Shown here piece after piece: positions 8,213-16,668 of a stretch of DNA of 64,000 nt. Position 1 is the first letter of the stretch. Every line of letters starts with the position of its first letter. The stretch is from contig NZ_SWKP01000005.1 of the NCBI RefSeq assembly GCF_005871165.1, positions 496,001 to 560,000 of the forward strand. The letters run 5' to 3'. This DNA comes from Maricaulis alexandrii (GTDB lineage: Bacteria; Pseudomonadota; Alphaproteobacteria; Caulobacterales; Maricaulaceae). Both the position numbers and the translations under genes were made by a program. The notes under the pieces were generated by a model. That model had not been told where the DNA came from. It ran no database searches and saw only the letters and a list, made by a program, of their open reading frames with translations.

Positions 8213-9040
8213 TTGACGCCCAATCAGAAATCCATCTCGGAGGCTTTCGTGTCGGCACGCCGCAAGGCGGCTGGCTTGCCGGATTATCCCGGTATTCTTC
8301 CGGCCAGCATGGCCGAGGGCTACGAGATCCAGGATTATTCGATCTCGCTCTGGCCCGACACAGTGGCCGGCTGGAAAATCGGCCTGGTCCCGCCCGCCTT
8401 CCGCGAGGCTGTGGGCGCGGAGCGGCTGGTCGGACCGGTGTTCAGCCGCCTCGTTCATGACCATGCCGATGGCCAGGTCCACGACATGCCGGTCTTTGCC
8501 GACGGGTTTGCAGCGGTCGAAGCGGAATTCATCATCAAGCTGGGTCGGGATGTGCCGGTCGGAACGGCGATCACGCCGGAACTGGCCCGTGAGGTCGCGG
8601 CTTCGCTGCATGTCGGCGTCGAGATCGCCTCCAGCCCCTTCCCGGGCATCAATGATCTGGGTCCGATCTGCGTCATCACCGATTTCGGCAATAATTACGG
8701 CCTCATCCTCGGGCCGGAAATCGATGGCTGGCGCGACCGCCCGCTGACCGACCTGCCGGCCAAGGTGGAAATCGACGGGGAAACCGTGGGTGAGACCACG
8801 GCCGCGTCCCTGCCCGGCGGGCCGTTGGGCGCGCTCGAATTCATCCTGCGCCTGATGCAGGAGCGCGGCATTGCGCTTCCCGCAGGAACCCTGATCTCCA
8901 CAGGCGCCGTGACCGGGGTCCACCAGGCCGAAGTCGGGTCGAAGAGCCGGGTCAGTTTCGGCCAGGACGGGGCGTTCGACCTCGTTCTCAGTGCCCTCGC
9001 CCCGATGGCCGATACCGGCAGCACCGCCGCCAGCGCCTGA
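8213..9040 (+). CDS. 2-keto-4-pentenoate hydratase / FAH-family protein
   Basis: This 275-residue protein is of the MhpD branch of the fumarylacetoacetate hydrolase fold. Metal-binding acidic residues are recognisable in FAAVEAEFIIKLGRD and HVGVEIASS, and the C-terminal part has GTLISTGAVTGVHQAEVGS. MhpD enzymes add water to 2-hydroxypenta-2,4-dienoate, but relatives act on other 2-keto acids. The reading frame opens with TTG at 8213, with GGGGA about 10 bases upstream; a GTG at 8249 is another option. It is divergent from the pectate-lyase/TRAP operon, so a role in processing a keto acid from that substrate is an inference worth weighing against aromatic-ring catabolism, for which no other gene is present. 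Confidence 0.82.
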   Translation: MTPNQKSISEAFVSARRKAAGLPDYPGILPASMAEGYEIQDYSISLWPDTVAGWKIGLVPPAFREAVGAERLVGPVFSRLVHDHADGQVHDMPVFADGFAAVEAEFIIKLGRDVPVGTAITPELAREVAASLHVGVEIASSPFPGINDLGPICVITDFGNNYGLILGPEIDGWRDRPLTDLPAKVEIDGETVGETTAASLPGGPLGALEFILRLMQERGIALPAGTLISTGAVTGVHQAEVGSKSRVSFGQDGAFDLVLSALAPMADTGSTAASA

Positions 9041-9065
9041 TCCGGCATCAACCGCAAAAGCAAGA

Positions 9066-9089
9066 CGGCGGCCCGTTGCCGGGCCGCCG
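9066..9089. terminator. Hairpin between hydratase and TonB receptor genes
   Basis: A 10-bp GC-rich perfect stem with a 4-base loop lies between two convergent genes. Only the minus-strand side shows T-rich sequence, so it is a better terminator for the receptor gene. Confidence 0.55.
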
Positions 9090-9115
9090 CCTATGGGTGT
9101 TTCGGGTTCAGGGGC

Positions 9116-12085
9116 CTAGAAGTTGACCGTCACACCCACCGTGTAGACCCGTCCGAGCACGTCATACAGGCTCGGATAGGTATTGCCCGAGTTGAAGGCC
9201 GTGGTGCCCGTCGAGTTGCCGATGACCGGCGGATCTTCGTTGAAGATATTGTCCACCGTCGCGACGAAACGGACATTGTCATTGACCGTATAGGCTCCGG
9301 ACAGATCGAAATAGTTGTAGGCATCGATCGAGCGGAAGGCCGGGAAGAGGTTCGCGGCCTCTTCCACCTGGGCGTCCATGCCGGACATGTGGCGCCACAG
9401 ATAGGACAGTTCGACATCGCCCATGGACCAGGTCGTGCGTTGCGCGATGCGCAATTGCGGGACCGGGTCACAGGTGGTGCCGTAATAGCCGTTACAGTCG
9501 ACGACATCAGAGAAGGGTGCCGATTGCAGCTCGTTGGTGAGGTAGTAGTTGGCGTTCACCGAGAAATCGAGCATGCCCCAATCGCCGAGGTCATAGCCGG
9601 TATTGGCGCTGATCTCGATGCCTTCGGCACGGCGGAAGGCCAGATTGGTGTTGTAGCCCGGCAGGCCGGCGCCGGACGTGGCCAGCGACCCGTTGATGCG
9701 GACAATACCGGCACAGGCGTCCGGATCGGCCAGGACATAACAGGCATCCATGGCTTCCTGGCCCGAGAAGGTGCCGATGAAGTCTTCGATCTCGATGTCG
9801 TAATAGTCGATCGAGACGATCGGGTCGGTCAGGTTGGCGATGTTCAGGCTCGGCGACCAGACCATGCCGAGGGTCAGCGTGTTGGCGCTTTCCGGATCGG
9901 GCAGATCGGTCGGGACCGTGCCGGCGAACTGGTTGACCTGACCGGCAACGATGTCACCGACCACACCGACCAGGGCGGCGGGGACGCCGGTGGATTCGCA
10001 CAGGGCGCGCAGCGAGGCGTCGATCGCATTCGGATTGCCGTTGGAGCACGGGTCATAGGTTGCGTTCGACAGGCCGGTCGTGATCGGGCTGAACAGTTCG
10101 GAGATGTTCGGGGCCCGGTTGGCCTGCTGCAGCATGGCGCGGAAACGCAGGCTTTCCACCGGCGACCAGTTCACACCCGCCTTCCAGGTCGTGGACTGAC
10201 CGGACAGCGAGAAGTCGGACAGGCGATAGCCCAGCTCGACATTCAGGTCCTCGAAGCCGGGACGGCTCTGGACCAGCGGAATGTACATCTCACCGAAGGC
10301 CTCATAGACGTCATAGCCACCGGAAACGGGCAGGATATTGCCCCCGGCACCGCCCTGACAGCTCGTCGGCGGGGTTTGCAGACAATCATCCGGCAGGGAT
10401 GACGCCGTCTCGTCGCGATATTCGAAACCGAAGGCCGTATCGACCGGGCTGTCGGCGAAGGGCGATTGCCAGCCGCTGATCGGGCCGCTGACCGAGCCGG
10501 ACACGATGGTCTGGGTGGTCTTCTCCTGCAGCAGCGCCGTGACGGACGAGAAGCCTGCCATGTCGTCGGTGATCGAACCGAAGCCGGTGGAGAACAGGTC
10601 CAGCGGCACACAGGTCGACGGACCGGTATCACCGCTCGGGGTGATACACGTGTCCGGATCCACCGTGTTCAGGGCAATCGCGATGTTGGAGACATTGGTG
10701 TAGCCGGCGCGGACGCGGGTCCGGTCGGAAGCGCCATGCTGGAAGGACAGATCATAGATCCAGTCGCCCATCAGGTCGCCCCGCAGGCCGAGCACGAAGT
10801 GGAACTGGTTGGCATCGAAGGCTTCGGACCGCGTCCCCAGTTCCAGTGTGCGGCGGCGGATCGGAACATCAATGGAGTCGGCGAGGTCGAACACGCCGTT
10901 ATTGTTGTTGTCGATCGCCCCGGTGACCGGGTCGAACACGCCCAGGCCGGCGCCGGTGGCGAAGGTGTTGACCTGGTCGATGATCGCCTGACGCGCCTGG
11001 GCCGTCAGGAAGGGGTTCATCAGGGGCACTTCGAAGACATTGCCGAACACGCCGGACGGCGCGACTTGCTGGGTCACATTGGTTGAGGTGAAATTGCCCC
11101 GGCCATAGATCTCGAAGTGACGGTTGATCTCGTAGCGGCCGTTCACGTCCAGGTTAAACCGCTCCTGCGGCGTCTGGTAGTAGTTGAACGGGTTGAAGTT
11201 GAAGCGCGAGCAGCGCGGACCGAGCGAGCCGTCATCGCGGATCTGCAGGGTCATGCCGGGCAGGTCCAGAGCGGTCGGGATGGCCGTGGTGGAACCGGAG
11301 GCCGTTTCATCAACACCGCCGGGGCTTTGACAGTCCGGTTCGCCCGGCAGGACCGGGGTGCCACCGAGGCCGGAGCCATTGGTGGAGGACACGCCGACGG
11401 CACCGAAGGGCCGGTCGCCGAACTGGACGCCAAAGCGCTGGGTATAGCCCAGGCTGGCCGTCACATTGCCGCTGCCATCATTCAGATTGGTGCCCAGAAG
11501 CACGGAAATGGCGTGCTGTTCGCCATCGGATTCTTCCGAAGCGCGACCCTCATAGCTGATCTCCACGCCTTCGAAATCATCCTTCAGGATGAAGTTCACA
11601 GCGCCGGACATGGCATCGGAGCCGTACACGGCCGACGCACCACCCGTCACAACATCAATCCGTTCGATCATGTTGGCCGGGATGGTCTGGGTGTCGACAA
11701 TACCGGTCAGGGCATAGGGGGTGAGGCGCTTGCCATCGACCATGACGAGGGACCGGTTGGTGCCCAGGCCGCGCAGGTTGATGGAGGCGGCACCCGCCGT
11801 CCCGTTGTTCACATTCTGGCCGTCACCGGGAATGGTCGACGGCAGATTGCGGAAGACCCGTTCGATATTGGCTTCCTGCTGGAATTCCAGCTCGACCTCA
11901 TCGACCGTGTTCACGGGGCTGGACGACACCACATTGGGTGACTGGATCCGGGTGCCCGTGACCACGACGACGTCATTGTCCTGGGCCTGGGCGGCTGACG
12001 TGCCGGCCAGGACCAGCCCGGCCAGGGCCGCACCGGACAGAAGAACGTCCCGCAGAGACGGGTGTGACTTGAATTCGCGACTCAT
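9116..12085 (-). CDS. TonB-dependent outer-membrane receptor
   Basis: This is a 989-residue receptor. A long signal peptide ends in AGTSAAQAQ, followed directly by DNDVVVVTGTRI, the form seen in Caulobacterales and sphingomonad receptors. The plug domain has INLRGLGTNRSLVMVDGKR and VTGGASAVYGSDAMSGAVNF. The C terminus ends in a beta strand with aromatic Phe (TVGVTVNF), as needed for barrel assembly. The ATG follows GAGGGAAAA. It imports a ligand across the outer membrane using TonB-ExbBD energy. The ligand is not evident. It is divergent from the LytS/LytTR pair, which could control it. Confidence 0.93.
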   Translation of the reverse strand: MSREFKSHPSLRDVLLSGAALAGLVLAGTSAAQAQDNDVVVVTGTRIQSPNVVSSSPVNTVDEVELEFQQEANIERVFRNLPSTIPGDGQNVNNGTAGAASINLRGLGTNRSLVMVDGKRLTPYALTGIVDTQTIPANMIERIDVVTGGASAVYGSDAMSGAVNFILKDDFEGVEISYEGRASEESDGEQHAISVLLGTNLNDGSGNVTASLGYTQRFGVQFGDRPFGAVGVSSTNGSGLGGTPVLPGEPDCQSPGGVDETASGSTTAIPTALDLPGMTLQIRDDGSLGPRCSRFNFNPFNYYQTPQERFNLDVNGRYEINRHFEIYGRGNFTSTNVTQQVAPSGVFGNVFEVPLMNPFLTAQARQAIIDQVNTFATGAGLGVFDPVTGAIDNNNNGVFDLADSIDVPIRRRTLELGTRSEAFDANQFHFVLGLRGDLMGDWIYDLSFQHGASDRTRVRAGYTNVSNIAIALNTVDPDTCITPSGDTGPSTCVPLDLFSTGFGSITDDMAGFSSVTALLQEKTTQTIVSGSVSGPISGWQSPFADSPVDTAFGFEYRDETASSLPDDCLQTPPTSCQGGAGGNILPVSGGYDVYEAFGEMYIPLVQSRPGFEDLNVELGYRLSDFSLSGQSTTWKAGVNWSPVESLRFRAMLQQANRAPNISELFSPITTGLSNATYDPCSNGNPNAIDASLRALCESTGVPAALVGVVGDIVAGQVNQFAGTVPTDLPDPESANTLTLGMVWSPSLNIANLTDPIVSIDYYDIEIEDFIGTFSGQEAMDACYVLADPDACAGIVRINGSLATSGAGLPGYNTNLAFRRAEGIEISANTGYDLGDWGMLDFSVNANYYLTNELQSAPFSDVVDCNGYYGTTCDPVPQLRIAQRTTWSMGDVELSYLWRHMSGMDAQVEEAANLFPAFRSIDAYNYFDLSGAYTVNDNVRFVATVDNIFNEDPPVIGNSTGTTAFNSGNTYPSLYDVLGRVYTVGVTVNF

Positions 12086-12339
12086 TTTTCCCTCATAGAC
12101 TTGGGGTTCTGAAGGCGCGCAGGCGCCATCGACGCGCGGTCCCCCCGCTCGTCACTGATCACGCTGTCATGGGGCTGACACACACTTCGCCAGCAAAGCG
12201 GCGATCAGGCCAGGAAACGCGGTTAACGGGTTTGGCGCCGACGAATTCCGGCCAAACATGAGACAAACGACAGGATTTTCACGACAAAGTGGTCGCGGAG
12301 CGATTTCCAGCACCGGGGGTGCTGGGCCTATACTGACGC
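12086..12339. other. Divergent intergenic region, TonB receptor / LytS kinase
   Basis: These 254 bases separate divergent starts. I see no ORF or RNA gene. The hexamer ACGACA occurs twice, 14 bases apart, about 70 bases before the kinase gene (near 12268 and 12282). This could be a regulator site, but the spacing is not the usual LytTR one. Confidence 0.4.
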
Positions 12340-13989
12340 ATGACCATGGGCACAGACATGACCCGTCTCGGGGGCGACCCGTCGCGCTGGGGACTGAGAA
12401 GGTGGCGGGCTCCCTGGGGTGTTGTCACCCTGGTGGCCCTGTCCTTCGGCTTCTGGGGGATTTTCTCCGTTCTGTCGCTGGCGGCCAATTGGGAGCCGGT
12501 CAGTGCGCATCTGGACATGCTGTGGCGTTTCATCCTGGCGGATGTGATCGGGGCGTTTCTGTCGATCGGCATCGCCTGGCGCCTTTCGGAAGTCCGTCAC
12601 TGGAATGCGCCGACCCGCCTGCTTCTGGCGGCCACGCTCTCCCTGGTCGCGGTCACCCTCTATGCCGGGCTGGCCGCGTTTCTGATCGCACCGATGCGGC
12701 CGGATCGGCTCGACGGGGTCGCGGCGGGCATCCACGTCCTCCAGATGATGTTCAAGCACTACTGGATCTTCATAGCCCATGCCGGTTTCTTCCTGCTTCT
12801 GGACCAGGACCGTCCCGCCCCGCCTGCCGAACAGGCGGCGACGGCCCGCTATCATGCGGTCCGCACCGCCATTCTGGGTCAGGATGAGGCGGTTCCGGGC
12901 ATGGATGCGCGCTGGTTCTGGACCTTCCAGAGCGTGTTCTGGGGGGCGATGCTGGTCTTCTCGTCAGCCAATGCGATCAATTCCGGGGAGAGTCCCCTCA
13001 ATATCTGGCGGATCGGTGTGGCCGAGAGCTCCGGTCTGATCCTGACCGCCCTGGCGCATTATGTCTTCCTGAAACCGACCCGACACTGGCCGCTCTATCG
13101 GCGGGCGGCGCTGGCGCTGGCCTGCGCGATCGTGCTGACACTGGGCTATATCACGGCGATCTGGGCCGCCTATTACGTGGTCTTTCCCGTCGAGGCACCG
13201 CTGCGCAATGGCGAGCCGATCAATATCGGCTTCAGCTTCCTGCTCTATGCGGCGCCGCGCTGGATCTTCCTGAACTTCCCGGTCTTCGTGGGCTGGTCCG
13301 GCTTCTACCTGGCCCTGGACACCACCCGGCGTCTTCGCATCCAGGAACGCCAGCTCTACAATTCGATCATGCTGGCCCAGGAATCGCAGTTGAAAATGCT
13401 GCGCTTCCAGCTCAATCCGCATTTCCTGTTCAACACGCTCAACGCCATTTCCTCCCTCTTGCTGGACAAGCGCAATGACGAGGCCGACGCGATGCTGACG
13501 CGCCTGTCCCGCTTCCTGCGCTTCACCCTGGATGTGGCGCCGGACGATCAATTGCCGCTGAACCAGGAACTGGATGCCCAGCGCCTGTATCTGGATATCG
13601 AGGCCACCCGGTTCGGGGACCGTTTGCAGGTTGATATCGATGTCGATCCGCGGGTCGAAATGGCGCTTGTGCCGACCCTGATCCTGCAGCCGGTCCTGGA
13701 AAACGCGGTGAAATACGCGGTCTCGCGAACCATCGAACCCGTCCGGGTCGAGGTGCGGGCGACCCTGTCGGAGCCCGGTCGGCTGCAGATCTCGGTGCGG
13801 GATTCGGGCGGGGGGTACGGCGCGGTTCCGGCGGCGGGCGCCGGCGTGGGATTGGCGAATATCCGGTCGCGGCTGGACGTTCTCTACGGACACCGGGCCA
13901 GTCTTGAGGCCGGTCCGACCGGGGAAGGCGGGTTCGAGGTCGTGATGGATCTGCCGATGGAGACGATACGAAAGAGCGGGGAGGAATAG
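12340..13989 (+). CDS. LytS/YehU-type membrane sensor histidine kinase
   Basis: This is a 549-residue kinase. The first 330 residues contain seven or so hydrophobic segments with no recognisable ligand domain. Then comes a short coiled coil and the His_kinase domain QLNPHFLFNTLNAISSLLL, whose His in NPHF is the phosphate acceptor, and an HATPase with LQPVLENAVKYA and GVGLANIRSRLDVLYG. Together with the next gene, one base downstream, it forms a two-component pair of the LytS-LytTR kind. Three ATGs lie near the start (12340, 12346, 12358) and none has a good ribosome site; the first is used. The signal sensed is unknown. Confidence 0.88.
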   Translation: MTMGTDMTRLGGDPSRWGLRRWRAPWGVVTLVALSFGFWGIFSVLSLAANWEPVSAHLDMLWRFILADVIGAFLSIGIAWRLSEVRHWNAPTRLLLAATLSLVAVTLYAGLAAFLIAPMRPDRLDGVAAGIHVLQMMFKHYWIFIAHAGFFLLLDQDRPAPPAEQAATARYHAVRTAILGQDEAVPGMDARWFWTFQSVFWGAMLVFSSANAINSGESPLNIWRIGVAESSGLILTALAHYVFLKPTRHWPLYRRAALALACAIVLTLGYITAIWAAYYVVFPVEAPLRNGEPINIGFSFLLYAAPRWIFLNFPVFVGWSGFYLALDTTRRLRIQERQLYNSIMLAQESQLKMLRFQLNPHFLFNTLNAISSLLLDKRNDEADAMLTRLSRFLRFTLDVAPDDQLPLNQELDAQRLYLDIEATRFGDRLQVDIDVDPRVEMALVPTLILQPVLENAVKYAVSRTIEPVRVEVRATLSEPGRLQISVRDSGGGYGAVPAAGAGVGLANIRSRLDVLYGHRASLEAGPTGEGGFEVVMDLPMETIRKSGEE

Positions 13990-13990
13990 G

Positions 13991-14758
13991 ATGCGCGTAC
14001 TCTTGGTCGATGATGAGCCCCTGGCCCTGCGCCGGCTGGAAATCCTGCTGTCGCGGCGCCCCTGGGTGGATGTGGTGGCGGCGGTCCGGGACGGGCAGGC
14101 CGCGATCCGGGCCGCGCGGGAGCTCAACCCGGATGTGGTGTTTCTTGATATCCAGATGCCGCAGCTGGACGGGTTCGAGGTGGCGGCCTTGCTGAGCGAG
14201 GGCAGCCGTCCGGAGATCATCTTTGTGACGGCCTATGAGACCCATGCCGTCCGTGCCTTCGAAGCGGCGGCCATCGATTATCTGCTGAAGCCGGTGGAGA
14301 TGGAACGGCTGGACGAGGCCTTGGGGCGCGTGCGGACCCATCTGGCCAGCCGTGACGCCAATGCCCGGGCCGATGAACTGGAAGCCCTGGTCCACACCCT
14401 GCGCGGCCATGACGGCGACCGGCACCCGGATTTGTGGATCCGGGACCGGCGCGGCCGCGTGCGGCTGGAAAAGACGCGGATCGACTGGGTGGAGGCGGAA
14501 GGCGATTATGTCCGCATCCATTCCGGGGCCCGGTCCTGGCTGATGCGGGCGACCATGGGGTCAATGGAAAAACGGCTCGATGACCATCAATTCGCCCGGG
14601 TGCACCGGTCGGCGATCGTCAATCTGCGCCGTATTGCGCGGACTGCGGCCACGTCGACCGGATGCAAGACGCTGCGTCTGGAGGACGGAACGGAAGTCCG
14701 GGTGGGCCGGGCATTTGAATCCCGGGTCAATGAATTGCTGGCACGGCCGATGTCCTGA
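13991..14758 (+). CDS. LytTR-family response regulator
   Basis: This is a 255-residue regulator. The receiver domain (residues 1-120) begins MRVLLVDDEPLALRRL, with the phosphoacceptor Asp53 in FLDIQMPQLDG and the switch Lys in YLLKPVE. The C-terminal LytTR DNA-binding domain (about 150-250) shows RIDWVEAEGDYVRIHSG and HRSAIVNLRRI. The ATG follows GGGGAGGAATAG. It is translationally linked to the LytS-type kinase upstream. LytTR proteins bind direct repeats; the divergent TonB receptor is the nearest candidate target. Confidence 0.92.
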   Translation: MRVLLVDDEPLALRRLEILLSRRPWVDVVAAVRDGQAAIRAARELNPDVVFLDIQMPQLDGFEVAALLSEGSRPEIIFVTAYETHAVRAFEAAAIDYLLKPVEMERLDEALGRVRTHLASRDANARADELEALVHTLRGHDGDRHPDLWIRDRRGRVRLEKTRIDWVEAEGDYVRIHSGARSWLMRATMGSMEKRLDDHQFARVHRSAIVNLRRIARTAATSTGCKTLRLEDGTEVRVGRAFESRVNELLARPMS

Positions 14759-14803
14759 CAGGCGCATCGGCCGGTTGGGGGCCAGGTGCCAGGCTTGATC
14801 CGC

Positions 14804-15040
14804 TTACTGCGGTTCGTCGTCGGCGTCTTCGACGGCCTCTTCCATGTCTTCGGCCGCGTCCTGGACGTCGTCGGCCATGTCGTCCATGGCTTCGCCCATT
14901 TCTTCCATCGTCCCGGAGTCTTCGCCGGTCATCTCTTCGACGGCTTCATCGACTTCTTCGCCGGCATCTTCAGCCGGACCGTCGGAACAGGCCACCAGAC
15001 CGGCGGCGCTGAGGGCCAGAATCCAGAGTTTCAGTTTCAT
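14804..15040 (-). CDS. Small acidic lipoprotein under an EcfG-type promoter
   Basis: This is a 78-residue precursor. The signal peptide MKLKLWILALSAAGLVAC ends in a lipobox with Cys at residue 18. The mature part is almost entirely acidic and helical (EEVDEAVEEMTGEDSG, DDMADDVQDAAEDMEEAVED), like a low-complexity coiled coil. The ribosome site AGAGGAGAC precedes the ATG well. A GGAAC-N17-CGTT motif on the same strand at 15074-15099 places it under the general stress sigma factor. It should be anchored in the cell envelope. I do not recognise a named family; cation binding or envelope buffering in stress is only a guess. Confidence 0.8.
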   Translation of the reverse strand: MKLKLWILALSAAGLVACSDGPAEDAGEEVDEAVEEMTGEDSGTMEEMGEAMDDMADDVQDAAEDMEEAVEDADDEPQ

Positions 15041-15073
15041 GGCAGTCTCCTCTCAAGTGACGTCCCCCTATGG

Positions 15074-15099
15074 AACGCACGCAAGGATAGCTGAGTTCC
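15074..15099 (-). promoter_or_regulatory. EcfG-type stress promoter for acidic lipoprotein gene
   Basis: On the minus strand GGAAC (15095-15099), a 17-base spacer and CGTT (15074-15077) match the sigma-EcfG consensus GGAAC-N16/17-CGTT. The start codon lies about 35 bases downstream of the -10 element. Confidence 0.75.
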
Positions 15100-15242
15100 C
15101 GTCTTTGGACACCCGATCTCTTGAAAGCCGGATTGCCACGGAATGGCCCCATTTGCGGACGGATCGAACCGGGCGGGTGCGCGTTGATGAGGTGTGCCGC
15201 TGCTCTGGCGGCCACATTGGTCAAAGACATGGGAGAGACCCG

Positions 15243-15545
15243 ATGAAAAAGACCCTTCTGATTGCGGCCGCTACGCTTTTTGGTGCCGCGACCCCGGCCA
15301 TGGCCGCCACCATCACCTTCGAAGAGGTGGATGCCGACAGTAATGGCGAAGTCAGCCTCACCGAAATCCAGGCCGTTGCGCCGGATGTGACCGAGGACCG
15401 GTTCGACACGTTCGACCATGATGATGACGGTGCTCTGAGCGAGACCGAATTCCGGGTCTGGACGATGTCCTTGCCGGGTGAGCCCGAAGCCGAGGCCGAG
15501 GTGGAAACCGACGCCGAAACGATGATGGACGAACCCCAGGCCTGA
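15243..15545 (+). CDS. Exported EF-hand calcium-binding protein
   Basis: This is a 100-residue protein with a signal peptide (KKTLLIAAATLFGAATPAMA) and two EF-hand loops. The first is DADSNGEVSLTE near 33-44 and the second DHDDDGALSETE near 60-71. The acidic tail is EPEAEAEVETDAE. Small periplasmic EF-hand proteins of this layout are common in Caulobacterales and bind calcium; the partner is unknown. GGGAGAGACCCG precedes the ATG at 15243. It is divergent from the acidic lipoprotein gene and followed by a strong terminator. No EcfG motif precedes it. Confidence 0.85.
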   Translation: MKKTLLIAAATLFGAATPAMAATITFEEVDADSNGEVSLTEIQAVAPDVTEDRFDTFDHDDDGALSETEFRVWTMSLPGEPEAEAEVETDAETMMDEPQA

Positions 15546-15570
15546 TCCGGCCGGTTCATCCCGAAAAGAG

Positions 15571-15598
15571 CGCCCGCTCCTTCTGGAGCGGGCGTTTT
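15571..15598 (+). terminator. Intrinsic terminator of EF-hand gene
   Basis: A 10-bp perfect stem (15571-15580 with 15585-15594) encloses the loop TTCT and is followed by TTTT. Confidence 0.88.
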
Positions 15599-15618
15599 CG
15601 TGTCCGGTCGCGAATTCG

Positions 15619-15643
15619 GGAACGCTTTGCCGGCCAGTGCGTT
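15619..15643 (+). promoter_or_regulatory. EcfG-type stress promoter for a 29-residue protein gene
   Basis: GGAAC (15619-15623), a 16-base spacer and CGTT (15640-15643) match the sigma-EcfG consensus exactly. The start codon of the small gene lies 35 bases after the -10 element. Confidence 0.78.
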
Positions 15644-15677
15644 GATTGAACTCACGCCAACTTATTGGGAGGCCGGT

Positions 15678-15767
15678 ATGAAACCGCAAGAAACCCCGTC
15701 GCGGGTCCTCGCATACATCGCCCTGATGACGGCGTCGGTCCTGTTGCTTCTGGTCCAGTTGACCTAG
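15678..15767 (+). CDS. 29-residue single-helix membrane microprotein
   Basis: The ORF encodes 29 residues: a polar basic N terminus (MKPQETPSR), one hydrophobic helix (VLAYIALMTASVLLLLVQL) and a stop. GGGAGG (15668-15673) precedes the ATG by four bases. A perfect EcfG-type promoter lies just upstream and a terminator closes the preceding gene, so it forms its own transcription unit. It converges on phyR, with 12 bases between stop codons. The protein should insert in the inner membrane. No family is recognised; a small stress-response modulator of a kinase or transporter is plausible. Confidence 0.7.
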   Translation: MKPQETPSRVLAYIALMTASVLLLLVQLT

Positions 15768-15779
15768 CGCGTGCCGGGC

Positions 15780-16568
15780 TCAGCCGATGAGCGGCGCCGG
15801 CTCGGCCGGCTTGGCGTCGGCGAAGAAGAGAACCTGGCTGATCGTGGCCGCAATGGTCTCGGGCATGAAGGGTTTGGTGATCAGATAGGCCGGTTCGGGC
15901 CGTTCTCCGGTCAAAAGGCGCTCCGGATAGGCCGTGATGAAGACAACCGGCACGTCCTGATCGGCCAGGATGTCGTTCACCGCATCAATGCCGGAGGAGC
16001 CATCGGCCAGCTGGATGTCGGCCAGAACAAGGCCGATCTCGCTGGAGCGGAACAGGTCGATGGCTTCGCGCCGGGTCCGGGCCACGCCCTCCACATCATG
16101 GCCGGCATCGGCGATGATGGCTTCGATATCCAGGGCGACGATGGGTTCGTCCTCGATGATCAGGACGCGGGTCCGCAAGCCCGCCTCGATCGTGTTCTGG
16201 GCGTCGACGAGGAGGTGGTCGATATCACCGGCATTGAGGCCGAGGATGCGGGCCGCATCGCGCGCCGGGAAACCTTCCACGGCAGTCAGCAGGAGGGCGC
16301 GCCGGGCCAAGGCCGGAATCCGGTCCAGCTGGGCCTGGGTCGTATCGTCCGAGACGGGAGACGCGGCCTCCGGCTTCCAGCAGGCGTGAAACAGCCGGTA
16401 GAGCGCCACCCGGGGCGGCCAGTCGGTCTCGATGCTGGCCTGGCCGGCGACGGCGGCCTGCAGGGCATCGCGCACGGCGGCGTCCCCGCGTGCCTGGTCC
16501 CCGGTCAGAAGCCGGGCATGACGGCGCAGGTAGGGAATGTGCGGTTTGAAGCTGTCGGAAAACGCCAT
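15780..16568 (-). CDS. phyR: PhyR, anti-anti-sigma response regulator of the general stress response
   Basis: This 262-residue protein has the PhyR layout. A sigma-factor-like N-terminal domain (about 1-130; FKPHIPYLRRHARLLTGDQ and the region-4-like FPARDAARILGLNAGDIDHLL) precedes a receiver domain (about 133-255; LIIEDEPIVALDIEA, phosphoacceptor Asp184 in LADIQLADGSSG). When phosphorylated, the sigma-like domain binds NepR and frees EcfG. I chose the ATG at 16568 by the family N terminus; an ATG at 16577 is also possible. An EcfG promoter lies about 60 bases upstream, so expression is probably autoregulated. It is divergent from nepR-ecfG-phyK. Confidence 0.93.
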   Translation of the reverse strand: MAFSDSFKPHIPYLRRHARLLTGDQARGDAAVRDALQAAVAGQASIETDWPPRVALYRLFHACWKPEAASPVSDDTTQAQLDRIPALARRALLLTAVEGFPARDAARILGLNAGDIDHLLVDAQNTIEAGLRTRVLIIEDEPIVALDIEAIIADAGHDVEGVARTRREAIDLFRSSEIGLVLADIQLADGSSGIDAVNDILADQDVPVVFITAYPERLLTGERPEPAYLITKPFMPETIAATISQVLFFADAKPAEPAPLIG

Positions 16569-16624
16569 GAGCCTCATCAATCCTGTTCTGTCCGTCCGGG
16601 CAGGCCGGACTCTATCTCTTCTCT

Positions 16625-16649
16625 AACGCGCAATTCGGCGAGCGGTTCC
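16625..16649 (-). promoter_or_regulatory. EcfG-type promoter of phyR
   Basis: On the minus strand GGAAC (16645-16649), a 16-base spacer and CGTT (16625-16628) match the sigma-EcfG consensus exactly. Its -35 box lies back to back with that of the nepR promoter, 19 bases apart. Confidence 0.85.
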
Positions 16650-16668
16650 CGCCGGTGTGAATTTTTTT

